Below are positions 19,890 through 31,815 of a stretch of DNA of 64,000 bases, piece by piece. Numbering within the stretch: position 1 is the stretch's first letter; every line of letters begins with the position of its first letter. A model generated the notes under the pieces. The model did not search any database, was not told the origin of the DNA, and was given only the letters and a program-made list of their open reading frames with translations. Origin of the DNA: Shewanella sp. UCD-KL21. GTDB taxonomy: Bacteria; Pseudomonadota; Gammaproteobacteria; Enterobacterales; Shewanellaceae. The DNA is taken from assembly GCF_001957135.1 (NCBI RefSeq), contig NZ_MPHK01000016.1:1-64000 (forward strand), given 5' to 3'. Made by a program: the position numbers and the translations under genes.

Positions 19890-20072
19890 TGTGTTTATAT
19901 CGCATAGGTTTTATTTTGCACTAATTTGAGAGCATCGATGTTAATGCCGCCCAAGACTCGGGCGCGCTAATAAGCCATAACGCCTCGGCTAATCACATAT
20001 TTAAAGATCAGCGATTAACAATTAAGCTTATTATCGTTATGACTTTGTATTTTGGCATACTTTTTACACGCA

Positions 20073-22086
<2,014 letters not shown>

Positions 22087-22088
22087 TT

Positions 22089-22108
22089 ATTTAAACGGAC
22101 GTTTAAAT
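22089..22108. promoter_or_regulatory. PsrA-like palindromic operator upstream of fadB
   Basis: A perfect 20-bp inverted repeat, ATTTAAACG-GA-CGTTTAAAT, lies in the pepQ/fadB intergenic region 143 bp before fadB. It fits the AAAC-N4-GTTT type of site bound by the TetR-family fatty-acid sensor PsrA, known to repress beta-oxidation genes in Shewanella and Pseudomonas. Assignment to PsrA is inference from motif and neighbour. Confidence 0.6.
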
Positions 22109-22250
22109 TGGGTGTTGTATTTTATTTCATTTCGTCGCACACTGTTTGGCAACTGGTCAAATGATGGCCGTCGCTGCTGTGAAAACAAAGCTAGATAACA
22201 ACACAGTGATTGTGATGTAGAAGTCGCTTTTAGCAAAAAGGAAGCAAGCA

Positions 22251-24401
22251 ATGATCTACCAAAGTCCTACGATTCAAGTTGAGTTATTAGAGGATAATAT
22301 TGCCAAGCTGTGCTTTAACGCACCAGGTTCGGTAAACAAATTCGATAAAGAAACTCTTTCTTCATTAGATGCTGCATTAGAAAGCATCAAGCAAAACACC
22401 AACATACAAGGCCTACTGGTTACCTCTGGTAAAAGTACCTTTATCGTTGGCGCTGATATCACAGAATTTTTAGGTTTATTTGAGCAAGATGACGCCACGT
22501 TATTATCTTGGGTCGAACAAGCCAGCGCAGTATTTGATAAACTTGAAGACTTACCATTCCCAACAGCTTCTGCTGTAAATGGTTTTGCATTAGGTGGCGG
22601 TTGTGAAGCTATCCTTGCGACTGACTTACGCATCGCAGACACCAACGCCCGTATCGGCTTACCAGAAACCAAGCTTGGTTTAATCCCAGGTTTTGGTGGT
22701 ACTGTGCGCTTACCTCGTGTGATTGGTGCTGACAATGCACTGGAATGGATCACCACAGGTAAAGATCAACGCCCAGAGGCGGCTTTAGAAGTTGGCGCTA
22801 TTGATGCAGTTGTTGCACCTGAAAACCTAGAAGCTGCAGCTCTGCAAATGCTAAAAGATGCCATTAACGAAAAGTTAGACTGGCAGTCTCGCCGCGCACG
22901 TAAACTTAAACCACTTACATTGCCAAAGCTTGAAGCTATGATGTCGTTTGCAACGGCTAAAGGCATGGTCTTTAAAGTTGCAGGTAAACATTACCCTGCA
23001 CCTATGATGGCAGTTAACGTTATTGAACAAGCTGCAACATTGGATCGCGCTGAAGCACTAAAAGTAGAAAACAAAGCGTTCATCAAGTTAGCGAAAACTG
23101 AAGTGGCCACGGCATTAATTGGCATTTTCTTAAACGATCAGTTCGTTAAAGGCAAAGCTAAGAAAGCCGGTAAACTGGCTAAGAAAGTAGACAGTGCCGC
23201 CGTATTAGGCGCTGGCATCATGGGCGGCGGTATCGCTTACCAAAGTGCTAGTAAAGGTACACCGATTGTCATGAAAGACATCGCTCAACCTGCATTAGAT
23301 TTAGGTCTTGGCGAAGCCGCTAAATTGCTAACAGCGCAAGTTAAACGTGGCCGTTCTACGCCAGCTAAAATGGCTGCAGTGTTAAACAACATCACTCCAG
23401 CGTTAGATTATGCCCCTATTAAAGATGCTGATGTTATCGTTGAGGCTGTAGTTGAGCACCCTAAAGTAAAAGCGTCAGTATTAGCTGAAGTTGAAGGTTA
23501 TGTTGCAGATGATGCCATCATTGCATCAAACACCTCGACTATCTCAATCAACTTGTTAGCGAAGAGCATGAAAAAGCCAGAGCGCTTCTGCGGCATGCAC
23601 TTCTTTAACCCAGTACATAAAATGCCATTAGTTGAAGTCATTCGTGGCGAAAACAGCTCAGAAGAAACTATTGCTTCTGTTGTGGCATACGCCAGCAAAA
23701 TGGGTAAAACCCCAATCGTTGTTAATGATTGTCCAGGCTTCTTTGTTAACCGCGTATTGTTCCCTTACTTTGCCGGCTTCAGTGGTTTACTTGCTGACGG
23801 TGCTGATTTTGCCAAAGTAGATAAAGTAATGGAAAAACAATTCGGTTGGCCAATGGGCCCAGCATACTTACTTGACGTTGTTGGTCTAGATACTGGTCAT
23901 CATGCACAAGCAGTTATGGCTGAAGGTTTCCCTGACCGCATGGGTAAAAATGGCAAAGATGCTATCGACATCATGTTTGAAAGCGAGCGCTTTGGTCAGA
24001 AGAATACTAAAGGTTTCTACTCTTACTCTGTTGACCGTCGTGGTAAGCCGAAGAAAGATTTAGATCCAACCAGCTATGAATTGTTAGGTAAAGAATTTGG
24101 TGAGCTAAAAGAATTCGAAGCTGATGAAGTTATCGCTCGTTGTATGATCCCAATGATTATCGAAACGGTTCGTTGTTTAGAAGAAGGCATTATTGCTTCT
24201 CCTGCTGAAGGCGATATGGGTCTGGTTTACGGTATTGGTTTCCCACCATTTAGAGGCGGTGTATTCCGTTACCTAGATACCATGGGTGTGGCTAACTTTG
24301 TTGCACTTGCTGACAAGTTTGCTCACTTAGGTGGTTTATATCAAGTGACTGATGCAATGCGTGAGCTTGCAGCCAATAACGGTACTTACTACCCAGCCTA
24401 A
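22251..24401 (+). CDS. fadB: fatty acid oxidation complex subunit alpha
   Basis: A 716-aa multifunctional enzyme. The N-terminal crotonase domain (about residues 15-200) gives enoyl-CoA hydratase and isomerase activity, with [15 protein letters not shown] and [16 protein letters not shown] holding the two catalytic glutamates. The 3-hydroxyacyl-CoA dehydrogenase domain begins near residue 310 with the NAD site [14 protein letters not shown], followed by IASNTSTI and [11 protein letters not shown]. Length equals E. coli FadB (729 aa) within the normal range. AAAAGGAAGC precedes the ATG. It forms an operon with fadA, whose product joins it in an alpha2beta2 complex. Confidence 0.98.
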   Translation: MIYQSPTIQVELLEDNIAKLCFNAPGSVNKFDKETLSSLDAALESIKQNTNIQGLLVTSGKSTFIVGADITEFLGLFEQDDATLLSWVEQASAVFDKLEDLPFPTASAVNGFALGGGCEAILATDLRIADTNARIGLPETKLGLIPGFGGTVRLPRVIGADNALEWITTGKDQRPEAALEVGAIDAVVAPENLEAAALQMLKDAINEKLDWQSRRARKLKPLTLPKLEAMMSFATAKGMVFKVAGKHYPAPMMAVNVIEQAATLDRAEALKVENKAFIKLAKTEVATALIGIFLNDQFVKGKAKKAGKLAKKVDSAAVLGAGIMGGGIAYQSASKGTPIVMKDIAQPALDLGLGEAAKLLTAQVKRGRSTPAKMAAVLNNITPALDYAPIKDADVIVEAVVEHPKVKASVLAEVEGYVADDAIIASNTSTISINLLAKSMKKPERFCGMHFFNPVHKMPLVEVIRGENSSEETIASVVAYASKMGKTPIVVNDCPGFFVNRVLFPYFAGFSGLLADGADFAKVDKVMEKQFGWPMGPAYLLDVVGLDTGHHAQAVMAEGFPDRMGKNGKDAIDIMFESERFGQKNTKGFYSYSVDRRGKPKKDLDPTSYELLGKEFGELKEFEADEVIARCMIPMIIETVRCLEEGIIASPAEGDMGLVYGIGFPPFRGGVFRYLDTMGVANFVALADKFAHLGGLYQVTDAMRELAANNGTYYPA

Positions 24402-24411
24402 TTAGCAGTAA

Positions 24412-25593
<1,182 letters not shown>

Positions 25594-25636
25594 ATCTAAT
25601 TTACTATCACAGCTGCATTAGTAGCATCTAAATTAA

Positions 25637-25665
25637 AAACCGAGCTATCTAGCTCGGTTTTTTTA
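25637..25665 (+). terminator. intrinsic terminator after fadBA
   Basis: AAAACCGAGCTA and TAGCTCGGTTTT pair as a long stem around a very small loop, followed by a run of Ts, 45 bp after the fadA stop codon. Confidence 0.9.
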
Positions 25666-25682
25666 TCGCTGCTTTACAGCAA

Positions 25683-25698
25683 TGTTTCACGTGGAACA
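25683..25698. promoter_or_regulatory. parS centromere site 1
   Basis: TGTTTCACGTGGAACA matches the universal chromosomal parS consensus (TGTTNCACGTGAAACA and its symmetric variants) in all core positions. ParB, encoded at 55354-56253, should bind it. It lies between the fadA terminator and tusA. Confidence 0.9.
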
Positions 25699-25809
25699 TC
25701 ATATTTCTGTGAGCATAACATCACGCTTTACTAATAAAGCGAGCATCGGTGTTGCATCAAACTTTAACCAGAGTAAAATTAGCGCAATTGTTGAGTAAGA
25801 AGAATTGAT

Positions 25810-26055
25810 ATGACTAAAGATTTTACTGCCGCAGACCACCACTTAGATGCGCTTGGTTTACGTTGCCCAGAACCTGTAATGATGATCCGTAAAACTGTGC
25901 GTAAAATGGCAGAAGGTGAAAGCCTATTAATTACTGCAGATGATCCGGCAACCACCCGCGATATTCCAAGCTTTTGTGAGTTTATGGATCACACTCTTCT
26001 TGCAAGCGATACCAAGCAAACCCCATACAAATACTTGATTAAAAAAGGCCTCTAA
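25810..26055 (+). CDS. tusA: sulfurtransferase TusA
   Basis: An 81-aa sulfur carrier. The active Cys19 is in the family motif [10 protein letters not shown]. TusA accepts persulfide sulfur from IscS and passes it to TusBCD for 2-thiouridine formation at tRNA position 34; it also influences sulfur flow to molybdenum cofactor. Its stop codon overlaps the start of the downstream MOSC gene (TAATG). Confidence 0.95.
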   Translation: MTKDFTAADHHLDALGLRCPEPVMMIRKTVRKMAEGESLLITADDPATTRDIPSFCEFMDHTLLASDTKQTPYKYLIKKGL

Positions 26056-26504
26056 TGATGATTTCGTTACGCGCTATTGCTTACAAAACGGCTAAAAAAG
26101 GGCCGATGAAGCCAGTATTTTGTGCCAAGGTAAGTTTATTAACAGGCGTTGAAAACGATATTTTTGGAAAGCCCGGGAAACGCCAAGTGACCGTCATGTC
26201 GCAACAACAGTGGCAATTGGCCTGTAATGAAATTAATGCCGATTTAGACTGGTTAACCCGAAGAGCCAATATATTAATTGATGGCTATGAGTTTAGCGCC
26301 GCAGATGTTGGTAAAGTCATTAAACTTGGTAATGATGTTAGCTTACTGATCACTGGTGAAACCGACCCATGTAAAAAAATGGAGCAGTCACATCAAGGTC
26401 TTGAAAAAGCCCTTACCCCAGATTGGCGTGGTGGCGTAACCTGTAAAGTGATTACTGAAGGCCTGATCCAAATTGATGATCAGGTTTCAATAATAACCAT
26501 ATAA
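26055..26504 (+). CDS. MOSC domain protein
   Basis: A 149-aa stand-alone MOSC (molybdenum cofactor sulfurase C-terminal) domain. Supporting features are the early KGPMKP motif, the DIFGKPGKRQVTVMS segment, and GETDPCKKM with the conserved cysteine (about residue 122), followed by DWRGGVTCKVI. MOSC proteins are thought to carry sulfur for metal-sulfur clusters. It is translationally coupled to tusA by a TAATG overlap, which suggests a shared sulfur-transfer function. Substrate unknown. Confidence 0.85.
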   Translation: MMISLRAIAYKTAKKGPMKPVFCAKVSLLTGVENDIFGKPGKRQVTVMSQQQWQLACNEINADLDWLTRRANILIDGYEFSAADVGKVIKLGNDVSLLITGETDPCKKMEQSHQGLEKALTPDWRGGVTCKVITEGLIQIDDQVSIITI

Positions 26505-26916
26505 GTAAGCCTATTGAGTTTTATCGTTAATGGGCGCAGCACTGAGCAAAAATGAATAACTGTTCAGTGCTTTATTACACTAATCAAACTAGCGAAATTA
26601 GGTACATACTCACGTATTTTCATAGGACTTAATTACAACTCAAGCTCTCAGTTTCACTCCCCAATTTAACCAACACACAGCAAGTTATCAGATTAAAAAT
26701 GGCAAAACTCCTAGCTTCATATCGCTGAGCTGCAAATAATTATGCTGCAGCCAAACAGTCACCAGATAGCTGTCATTATTTGAAACAGAATATCTATTTA
26801 GTTATTGGCTAATATATGCGATAAATGTCATCAGATTTGCAACTCGCCAATAACACCAAGCAACATAAAAAGTGTTAACGCGACCTATAACAATAATGAC
26901 GACCAATGGACTGTGC
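26505..26916. other. intergenic region before the propeller-amidohydrolase
   Basis: About 410 bp, AT-rich, between the MOSC gene and the next coding sequence. I see no RNA gene, convincing terminator or strong promoter. Short in-frame extensions of the downstream gene (GTG 26872, ATG 26896) lie at its right end. It must contain the promoter for the following gene, but I could not identify it. Confidence 0.5.
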
Positions 26917-29900
26917 ATGCTAACTTCAAAAATAAAACCGCTCTACACCGCGATAGCGTTAAGCTTAGCGAGTGTTTCACTCACTGCTAATGCCTCTGAT
27001 GATACAGCTAAAGAAACAGAAAAATGGCAAGTTAATGCCCCAGCAAACGCGCCACTAGAAAAACTCTCTATTGATGTCACCGAAGGCACATGGATGAATG
27101 TCAGCGTTTCCCCTGACGGTAAAACCATAGTGTTTGACTTACTGGGTGATATCTATCAAATGCCCATAAAAGGTGGCGAGGCAACAAAACTTGCTTCTGG
27201 CATCGCTTGGCAAATGCAGCCAGTTTATAGCCCAGATGGCAAATACATTGCCTTCACCTCTGATGAAGACGGTGGCGACAATATTTGGGTAATGAATGCC
27301 GATGGCTCAAACCCACATCCAGTGACCAGTGAAACCTTCCGTTTACTCAACAGCCCTGCTTGGAGTCCTGATTCTCAATACTTAGTGGCCCGTAAACATT
27401 TTACCGGTAGTCGCAGTTTAGGTGCTGGTGAAGTGTGGATGTATCACGTGGCAGGCGGTGAAGGGGTAAAATTAACAGAGCGTCCGAACGAACAAAAAGA
27501 TTTAGGCGAGCCTGCCTACTCACCTGATGGCAGATATATTTATTTCAGCCAAGATGCCACTCCAGGTAAAACCTTTCACTACTCAAAAGACTCTGTCAAA
27601 GGTATCTACAAAATTAAACGCTACGATACTCAGTCTGGTGATATAGAAGTATTACTTGAAGGCACTGGCGGCGCCATTCGTCCAACACCTAGCCCTGATG
27701 GCACCAAGTTAGCTTATATCAAACGTGATGGCTTCCAATCTTCGCTGTATTTACTCGATTTAAAATCAGGTGAGCAAACTAAGCTTTATGGCGATTTAGA
27801 TCGTGATATGCAAGAGACATGGGCAATTCATGGTGTTTACCCAACCATGTCTTGGACCCAAGATAATGAAGAAATTGTTTTTTGGGCCAAAGGTAAAATT
27901 AATAAACTGAGCCTTGAAGACAAGTCTGTGGAGAATATTCCTTTCAGCGTTAAAACTGAATTAGAAGTGCAACCATCAGTACGCTTCAGCCAAAATCTAG
28001 ATCAGGATAATTTTGACGTAAAAATGCTGCGTATGGCCCAAGTGTCACCAAATGGTGAAAAAGTGGTATTTGAAGCATTAGGCAAACTTTGGATCCGTGA
28101 TATTGAAGATGGTAAACAAAAACGCTTAACTCGACTTGATGATGACGTTAATGAGCTATTCCCACAATGGTCACGGGACGGCAAGAATATCGTCTTTACC
28201 ACTTGGAATGATCAAGACCAAGGCACTGTCAGTATTGTGAGTAGCAAAGGTGGCCGCAGTAAACAACTGACATCCCTGCCAGGCAAATATGTCGAACCGA
28301 CCTTTTCGCCAGATGGTAAAACCGTGGTCTACCGTAAAGCGAAAGGCGGATTTGTCACTCCAAGAACTTGGTCACAAGAACCGGGTTTATATAAAGTTGA
28401 TTTAAAGAATAAGCAAAATACCAAAGTTTCAGCTAGCGGTTATCAGCCACAATTTGGCGCTGATAATAATCGCGTATTCTTTATGGATCATGGAAAAACC
28501 CCAGAGCTGGCATCAATCAGTTTAGATGGCTTTGAAAAACGTACTCACTACACCAGCGAGCATGCTACTGAATTTAGAGTATCGCCAAATGGTGAGCACC
28601 TAGCCTTTGCTGAACGCTTTAGAGTTTATGTCACCCCATTTGCCAAACATGGCGAAACCATCAAGATCAGCCCGAAAGCGAAAAACTTACCTGTTAAGCA
28701 ATTAAGTGCCCGCGCAGGTGAAAGCATTAGCTGGAACAGTAACAATGAAGAAATTTATTGGACTTTAGGCCCAGACCTTTATCAAGCTAAAGTTGATACT
28801 GACTACAACAGCGATGAAGAAGCTAAACCTGAAGTTACTGCGATTGGTTTCACTAAAAAAGCAGATGTTCCACGTGGAACAATCGCATTTGTTGGTGGCA
28901 AAATCATAACCATGGAAAATGACCAAGTTATTGATAATGGTGTTGTCATCGTTAAAGATAATAAAATTGTCAGTGTTGGCGATGCTAACTTAACCATTCC
29001 TAGTGACGCACAAATCATCGACATTAAAGGTAAAAGCTTAATGCCGGGTTTATTTGATGCCCATGCCCATGGTAGCCAAGCAGATGATGAAATTACCCCA
29101 CAGCAAAACTGGCAGTTATACTCAGCACTGTCATTAGGCGTAACGGCAATACATGATCCGTCAAATGATACCACTGAGATTTTTGCTGCATCAGAGCAAC
29201 AAAAAGCAGGTAACATTGTTGGCCCACGTATATTCTCAACCGGGACTATTTTATACGGCGCCAATGCACCGGGTTACACATCCCATGTAGATTCACTGGA
29301 TGATGCTAAATTCCATTTAGAGCGCCTGAAAAAAGTTGGCGCTTTCAGTGTGAAAAGTTACAACCAACCGCGTCGTAACCAACGCCAACAAGTGATTCAA
29401 GCTGCTCGTGAATTAGAAATGATGGTGGTTCCCGAAGGTGGTAGTTTGCTGCAGCATAACTTGTCGATGATTGCTGATGGCCATACCACTGTCGAACACT
29501 CATTACCCGTTGGCTCTATCTATAGCGATATTAAACAGTTCTGGAGTCAAACCAAAGTCGGTTATACCCCAACACTGGTTGTCGCATATGGCGGTATTTC
29601 TGGCGAGCATTATTGGTACGATAAAACTGATGTTTGGGCACACCCTCGCTTAAGCATGTATGTACCGTCTGATATTCTTAATGCGCGCTCAATGAGAAGA
29701 ACAACGGCACCGGATGAGCATTACAACCATTTCAATGTGGTACGGGTTGCCAATGAGCTAAATGATATTGGCATCAAACCTAATATTGGTGCTCATGGTC
29801 AACGTGAAGGTTTAGCGGCCCATTGGGAAATGTGGATGTTTGCCCAAGGTGGCATGAGCAATATGGAGGTACTAAAAACCGCAACCATCAACCCTGCAAC

Positions 29901-30114
29901 CACCTTCGGCATGGACCATCAAATCGGCTCGATTAAAGCCGGCAAACTTGCTGATATTATTGTGATTGATGGCGACCCATTAGCTGATATCCGTGTGACT
30001 GATAAAGTCACTTACACCATGGTCAATGGTAAGTTATTTAATTCAGAAACCATGGATCAGTTAAATGGTGAAGAAGTAAAACGTAAGCCATTTTTCTTTG
30101 AGAAAAAAGATTAA
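26917..30114 (+). CDS. secreted TolB-like beta-propeller / amidohydrolase fusion protein
   Basis: About 1065 aa. After a signal peptide (cleavage after TANA), roughly residues 40-640 form PD40/TolB-type propeller repeats, seen as recurrent SPDGKxxxF or SPDGxxIxF units. A metal-dependent amidohydrolase domain follows, with LMPGLFDAHAHGS as the HxH motif, HTTVEHSLP and the C-terminal GKLADIIVIDGDPL. Related Alteromonadales proteins are called amidohydrolases; the substrate, possibly a peptide, is unknown. I prefer ATG 26917, which begins directly at the signal peptide and has GGA six bases upstream; ATG 26896 and GTG 26872 are alternatives. A parS site lies inside the coding sequence at 28866-28881. 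Confidence 0.88.
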   Translation: MLTSKIKPLYTAIALSLASVSLTANASDDTAKETEKWQVNAPANAPLEKLSIDVTEGTWMNVSVSPDGKTIVFDLLGDIYQMPIKGGEATKLASGIAWQMQPVYSPDGKYIAFTSDEDGGDNIWVMNADGSNPHPVTSETFRLLNSPAWSPDSQYLVARKHFTGSRSLGAGEVWMYHVAGGEGVKLTERPNEQKDLGEPAYSPDGRYIYFSQDATPGKTFHYSKDSVKGIYKIKRYDTQSGDIEVLLEGTGGAIRPTPSPDGTKLAYIKRDGFQSSLYLLDLKSGEQTKLYGDLDRDMQETWAIHGVYPTMSWTQDNEEIVFWAKGKINKLSLEDKSVENIPFSVKTELEVQPSVRFSQNLDQDNFDVKMLRMAQVSPNGEKVVFEALGKLWIRDIEDGKQKRLTRLDDDVNELFPQWSRDGKNIVFTTWNDQDQGTVSIVSSKGGRSKQLTSLPGKYVEPTFSPDGKTVVYRKAKGGFVTPRTWSQEPGLYKVDLKNKQNTKVSASGYQPQFGADNNRVFFMDHGKTPELASISLDGFEKRTHYTSEHATEFRVSPNGEHLAFAERFRVYVTPFAKHGETIKISPKAKNLPVKQLSARAGESISWNSNNEEIYWTLGPDLYQAKVDTDYNSDEEAKPEVTAIGFTKKADVPRGTIAFVGGKIITMENDQVIDNGVVIVKDNKIVSVGDANLTIPSDAQIIDIKGKSLMPGLFDAHAHGSQADDEITPQQNWQLYSALSLGVTAIHDPSNDTTEIFAASEQQKAGNIVGPRIFSTGTILYGANAPGYTSHVDSLDDAKFHLERLKKVGAFSVKSYNQPRRNQRQQVIQAARELEMMVVPEGGSLLQHNLSMIADGHTTVEHSLPVGSIYSDIKQFWSQTKVGYTPTLVVAYGGISGEHYWYDKTDVWAHPRLSMYVPSDILNARSMRRTTAPDEHYNHFNVVRVANELNDIGIKPNIGAHGQREGLAAHWEMWMFAQGGMSNMEVLKTATINPATTFGMDHQIGSIKAGKLADIIVIDGDPLADIRVTDKVTYTMVNGKLFNSETMDQLNGEEVKRKPFFFEKKD
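28866..28881. promoter_or_regulatory. parS centromere site 2 (inside a coding sequence)
   Basis: TGTTCCACGTGGAACA, a perfect 16-bp palindrome and exact parS form, embedded in the propeller-amidohydrolase gene, where it encodes DVPRGT between the two domains. Confidence 0.93.
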
Positions 30115-30156
30115 TATTGAGCTAATAAGCTTAGGTTAATCGAAAACGGTTGAGCA

Positions 30157-30192
30157 AAAAAAAGGATGTTCCACGTGGAACATCCTTTTTTT
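30157..30192. terminator. bidirectional intrinsic terminator whose stem contains parS site 3
   Basis: A 36-bp perfect palindrome: seven As, GGA, the parS sequence TGTTCCACGTGGAACA (30167-30182), TCC, and seven Ts. It lies between two convergent genes, the propeller-amidohydrolase (stop 30114) and tag (stop 30210). The A/T runs on both sides make it a terminator in both directions, while the core is a perfect ParB-binding site. Confidence 0.85.
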
Positions 30193-30209
30193 ATTTTCTA
30201 AAAGCTGCG

Positions 30210-30779
30210 TTAAACAAACTCGCTTCCATAACAAAAACAATCTGTTGTATGGTCATTAACCATACCTACCGCTTGCATGAATGCATAACAAATTGTCGGG
30301 CCAACAAAGTTAAACCCAAGCTGTTTAAGTGCTTTAGACATGGCCACTGACTCTGCTGTTTGAGCTGGTAAATCCGCCGAAGTTGAATAGTGATTGACCA
30401 CAGGTTTCCCCCCGACAAACTGCCAAAGAAATTCAGAAAAATCATTGCCCTGCTCTACAAAGGCTAAATAGGCTTTGGCATTACGAATAATAGAATTAAC
30501 CTTTAAACGATTCCTGACGATTCCAGGATTGAGTAATAACTCTTCGACTTTGGCGTCATCAAATGTGGCAATAATTTTAGGGTCAAAATTGGCAAACAAG
30601 GCTTGGTAATTATGCTGCTTTTTTAAAATGGTGATCCAAGACAACCCTGCTTGCTGGCCATCTAAGCAAAGCTTTTCAAATAACTCAAGTGGATCATAAA
30701 CTGGCCGCCCCCAAACGTTATCATGATAGTCTTGATATATGGGGTCATCACTGACCCAAGCACAGCGTTGTTGATCCAT
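30210..30779 (-). CDS. tag: DNA-3-methyladenine glycosylase I
   Basis: A 189-aa base-excision repair enzyme that removes 3-methyladenine from alkylated DNA. It matches E. coli Tag throughout: RCAWVSDDPIYQDYHDNVWG with the first zinc ligands (Cys6 and the His of YHD), GQQAGLSWITILKK, and the C-terminal ligands in NDHTTDCFC. HhH-type DNA-binding region LLLNPGIVRNRLKV is present. It diverges from glyQ. Confidence 0.96.
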   Translation of the reverse strand: MDQQRCAWVSDDPIYQDYHDNVWGRPVYDPLELFEKLCLDGQQAGLSWITILKKQHNYQALFANFDPKIIATFDDAKVEELLLNPGIVRNRLKVNSIIRNAKAYLAFVEQGNDFSEFLWQFVGGKPVVNHYSTSADLPAQTAESVAMSKALKQLGFNFVGPTICYAFMQAVGMVNDHTTDCFCYGSEFV

Positions 30780-30848
30780 TTATTGAGTCCTTTACTATTT
30801 TTAGTCTCTACGTTAAAAAATAACCTACATAAGCCTTTATCTACAAGG

Positions 30849-30854
30849 TATAAT
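30849..30854 (+). promoter_or_regulatory. possible -10 element for glyQS
   Basis: TATAAT 44 bp upstream of the glyQ start codon in the tag/glyQ divergent region. No good -35 element is seen at the usual distance. Confidence 0.4.
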
Positions 30855-30898
30855 CAAAACCATTTTCTATTTATAGCCTAACCAGTAGATAAGCGGAC

Positions 30899-31804
30899 AT
30901 GACGACGAAATACGACGTAAAAACATTCCAGGGCTTTATTATGACCCTGCAGGAATTCTGGGCGCAGCAAGGTTGCGCAATAGTTCAACCATTAGACATG
31001 GAAGTTGGTGCTGGTACATTCCACCCAATGACATTCTTGCGCTCATTAGGCCCAGAGCCAATGAGTAGTGCTTATGTTCAGCCATGTCGCCGCCCTACCG
31101 ATGGCCGTTACGGTGAAAACCCTAACCGTCTGCAACACTACTATCAATTTCAAGTAGTGCTTAAGCCTTCTCCTAGCAATATTCAAGAGCTATATCTTGG
31201 TTCTTTAGAAGCACTAGGCGTAGATATGGGTGTCCATGATGTTCGCTTCGTAGAAGACAACTGGGAATCACCTACATTAGGTGCTTGGGGTCTTGGTTGG
31301 GAAGTGTGGTTAAACGGTATGGAAGTATCGCAATTTACCTATTTCCAACAAGTAGGCGGTTTAGAGTGTAAGCCTGTCACTGGTGAAATCACTTACGGCC
31401 TTGAACGTCTTGCGATGTATATTCAAGAAGTAGATAGCGTATACGACCTAGTATGGACAGACGGTCCAATGGGTAAAGTGATGTATGGTGATATTTTCCA
31501 TCAGAACGAAGTTGAGCAATCAACCTATAACTTTGAACATGCCAATGTCGAAGTGCTATTCAAACAGTTCGATGATTGTGAAATTGCTTGTCAAAAACTA
31601 CTTGGACTTGAAAAGCCATTGCCTCTTCCTGCATACGAGCAAGTAATGAAAGCATCTCATGCCTTTAACTTACTTGATGCTCGCCACGCGATTTCGGTTA
31701 CTGAACGTCAACGTTATATTTTACGTGTTCGTACTATGGCCAAAGGTGTTGCAGAATCTTACTACCAAGCCCGTGAAGCGCTTGGTTTCCCAATGTGTAA
31801 GTAG
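30899..31804 (+). CDS. glyQ: glycyl-tRNA synthetase alpha subunit
   Basis: A 301-aa catalytic subunit of the heterotetrameric alpha2beta2 glycyl-tRNA synthetase. Strong family sequence: [51 protein letters not shown], and [19 protein letters not shown]. Same length as E. coli GlyQ (303 aa). glyS follows after 11 bp, giving a glyQS operon that ends in a terminator. Confidence 0.99.
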   Translation: MTTKYDVKTFQGFIMTLQEFWAQQGCAIVQPLDMEVGAGTFHPMTFLRSLGPEPMSSAYVQPCRRPTDGRYGENPNRLQHYYQFQVVLKPSPSNIQELYLGSLEALGVDMGVHDVRFVEDNWESPTLGAWGLGWEVWLNGMEVSQFTYFQQVGGLECKPVTGEITYGLERLAMYIQEVDSVYDLVWTDGPMGKVMYGDIFHQNEVEQSTYNFEHANVEVLFKQFDDCEIACQKLLGLEKPLPLPAYEQVMKASHAFNLLDARHAISVTERQRYILRVRTMAKGVAESYYQAREALGFPMCK

Positions 31805-31815
31805 AGGTAAATAGA

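Noticed and set aside
22151-22158. AACTGGTC as a FadR operator
   Set aside because: Only one half-site matches; the other half of the FadR dyad is absent.
30150-30350. Short open frame reading through the parS-terminator
   Set aside because: It is contained in the terminator palindrome and antisense to tag, with no ribosome-binding site.
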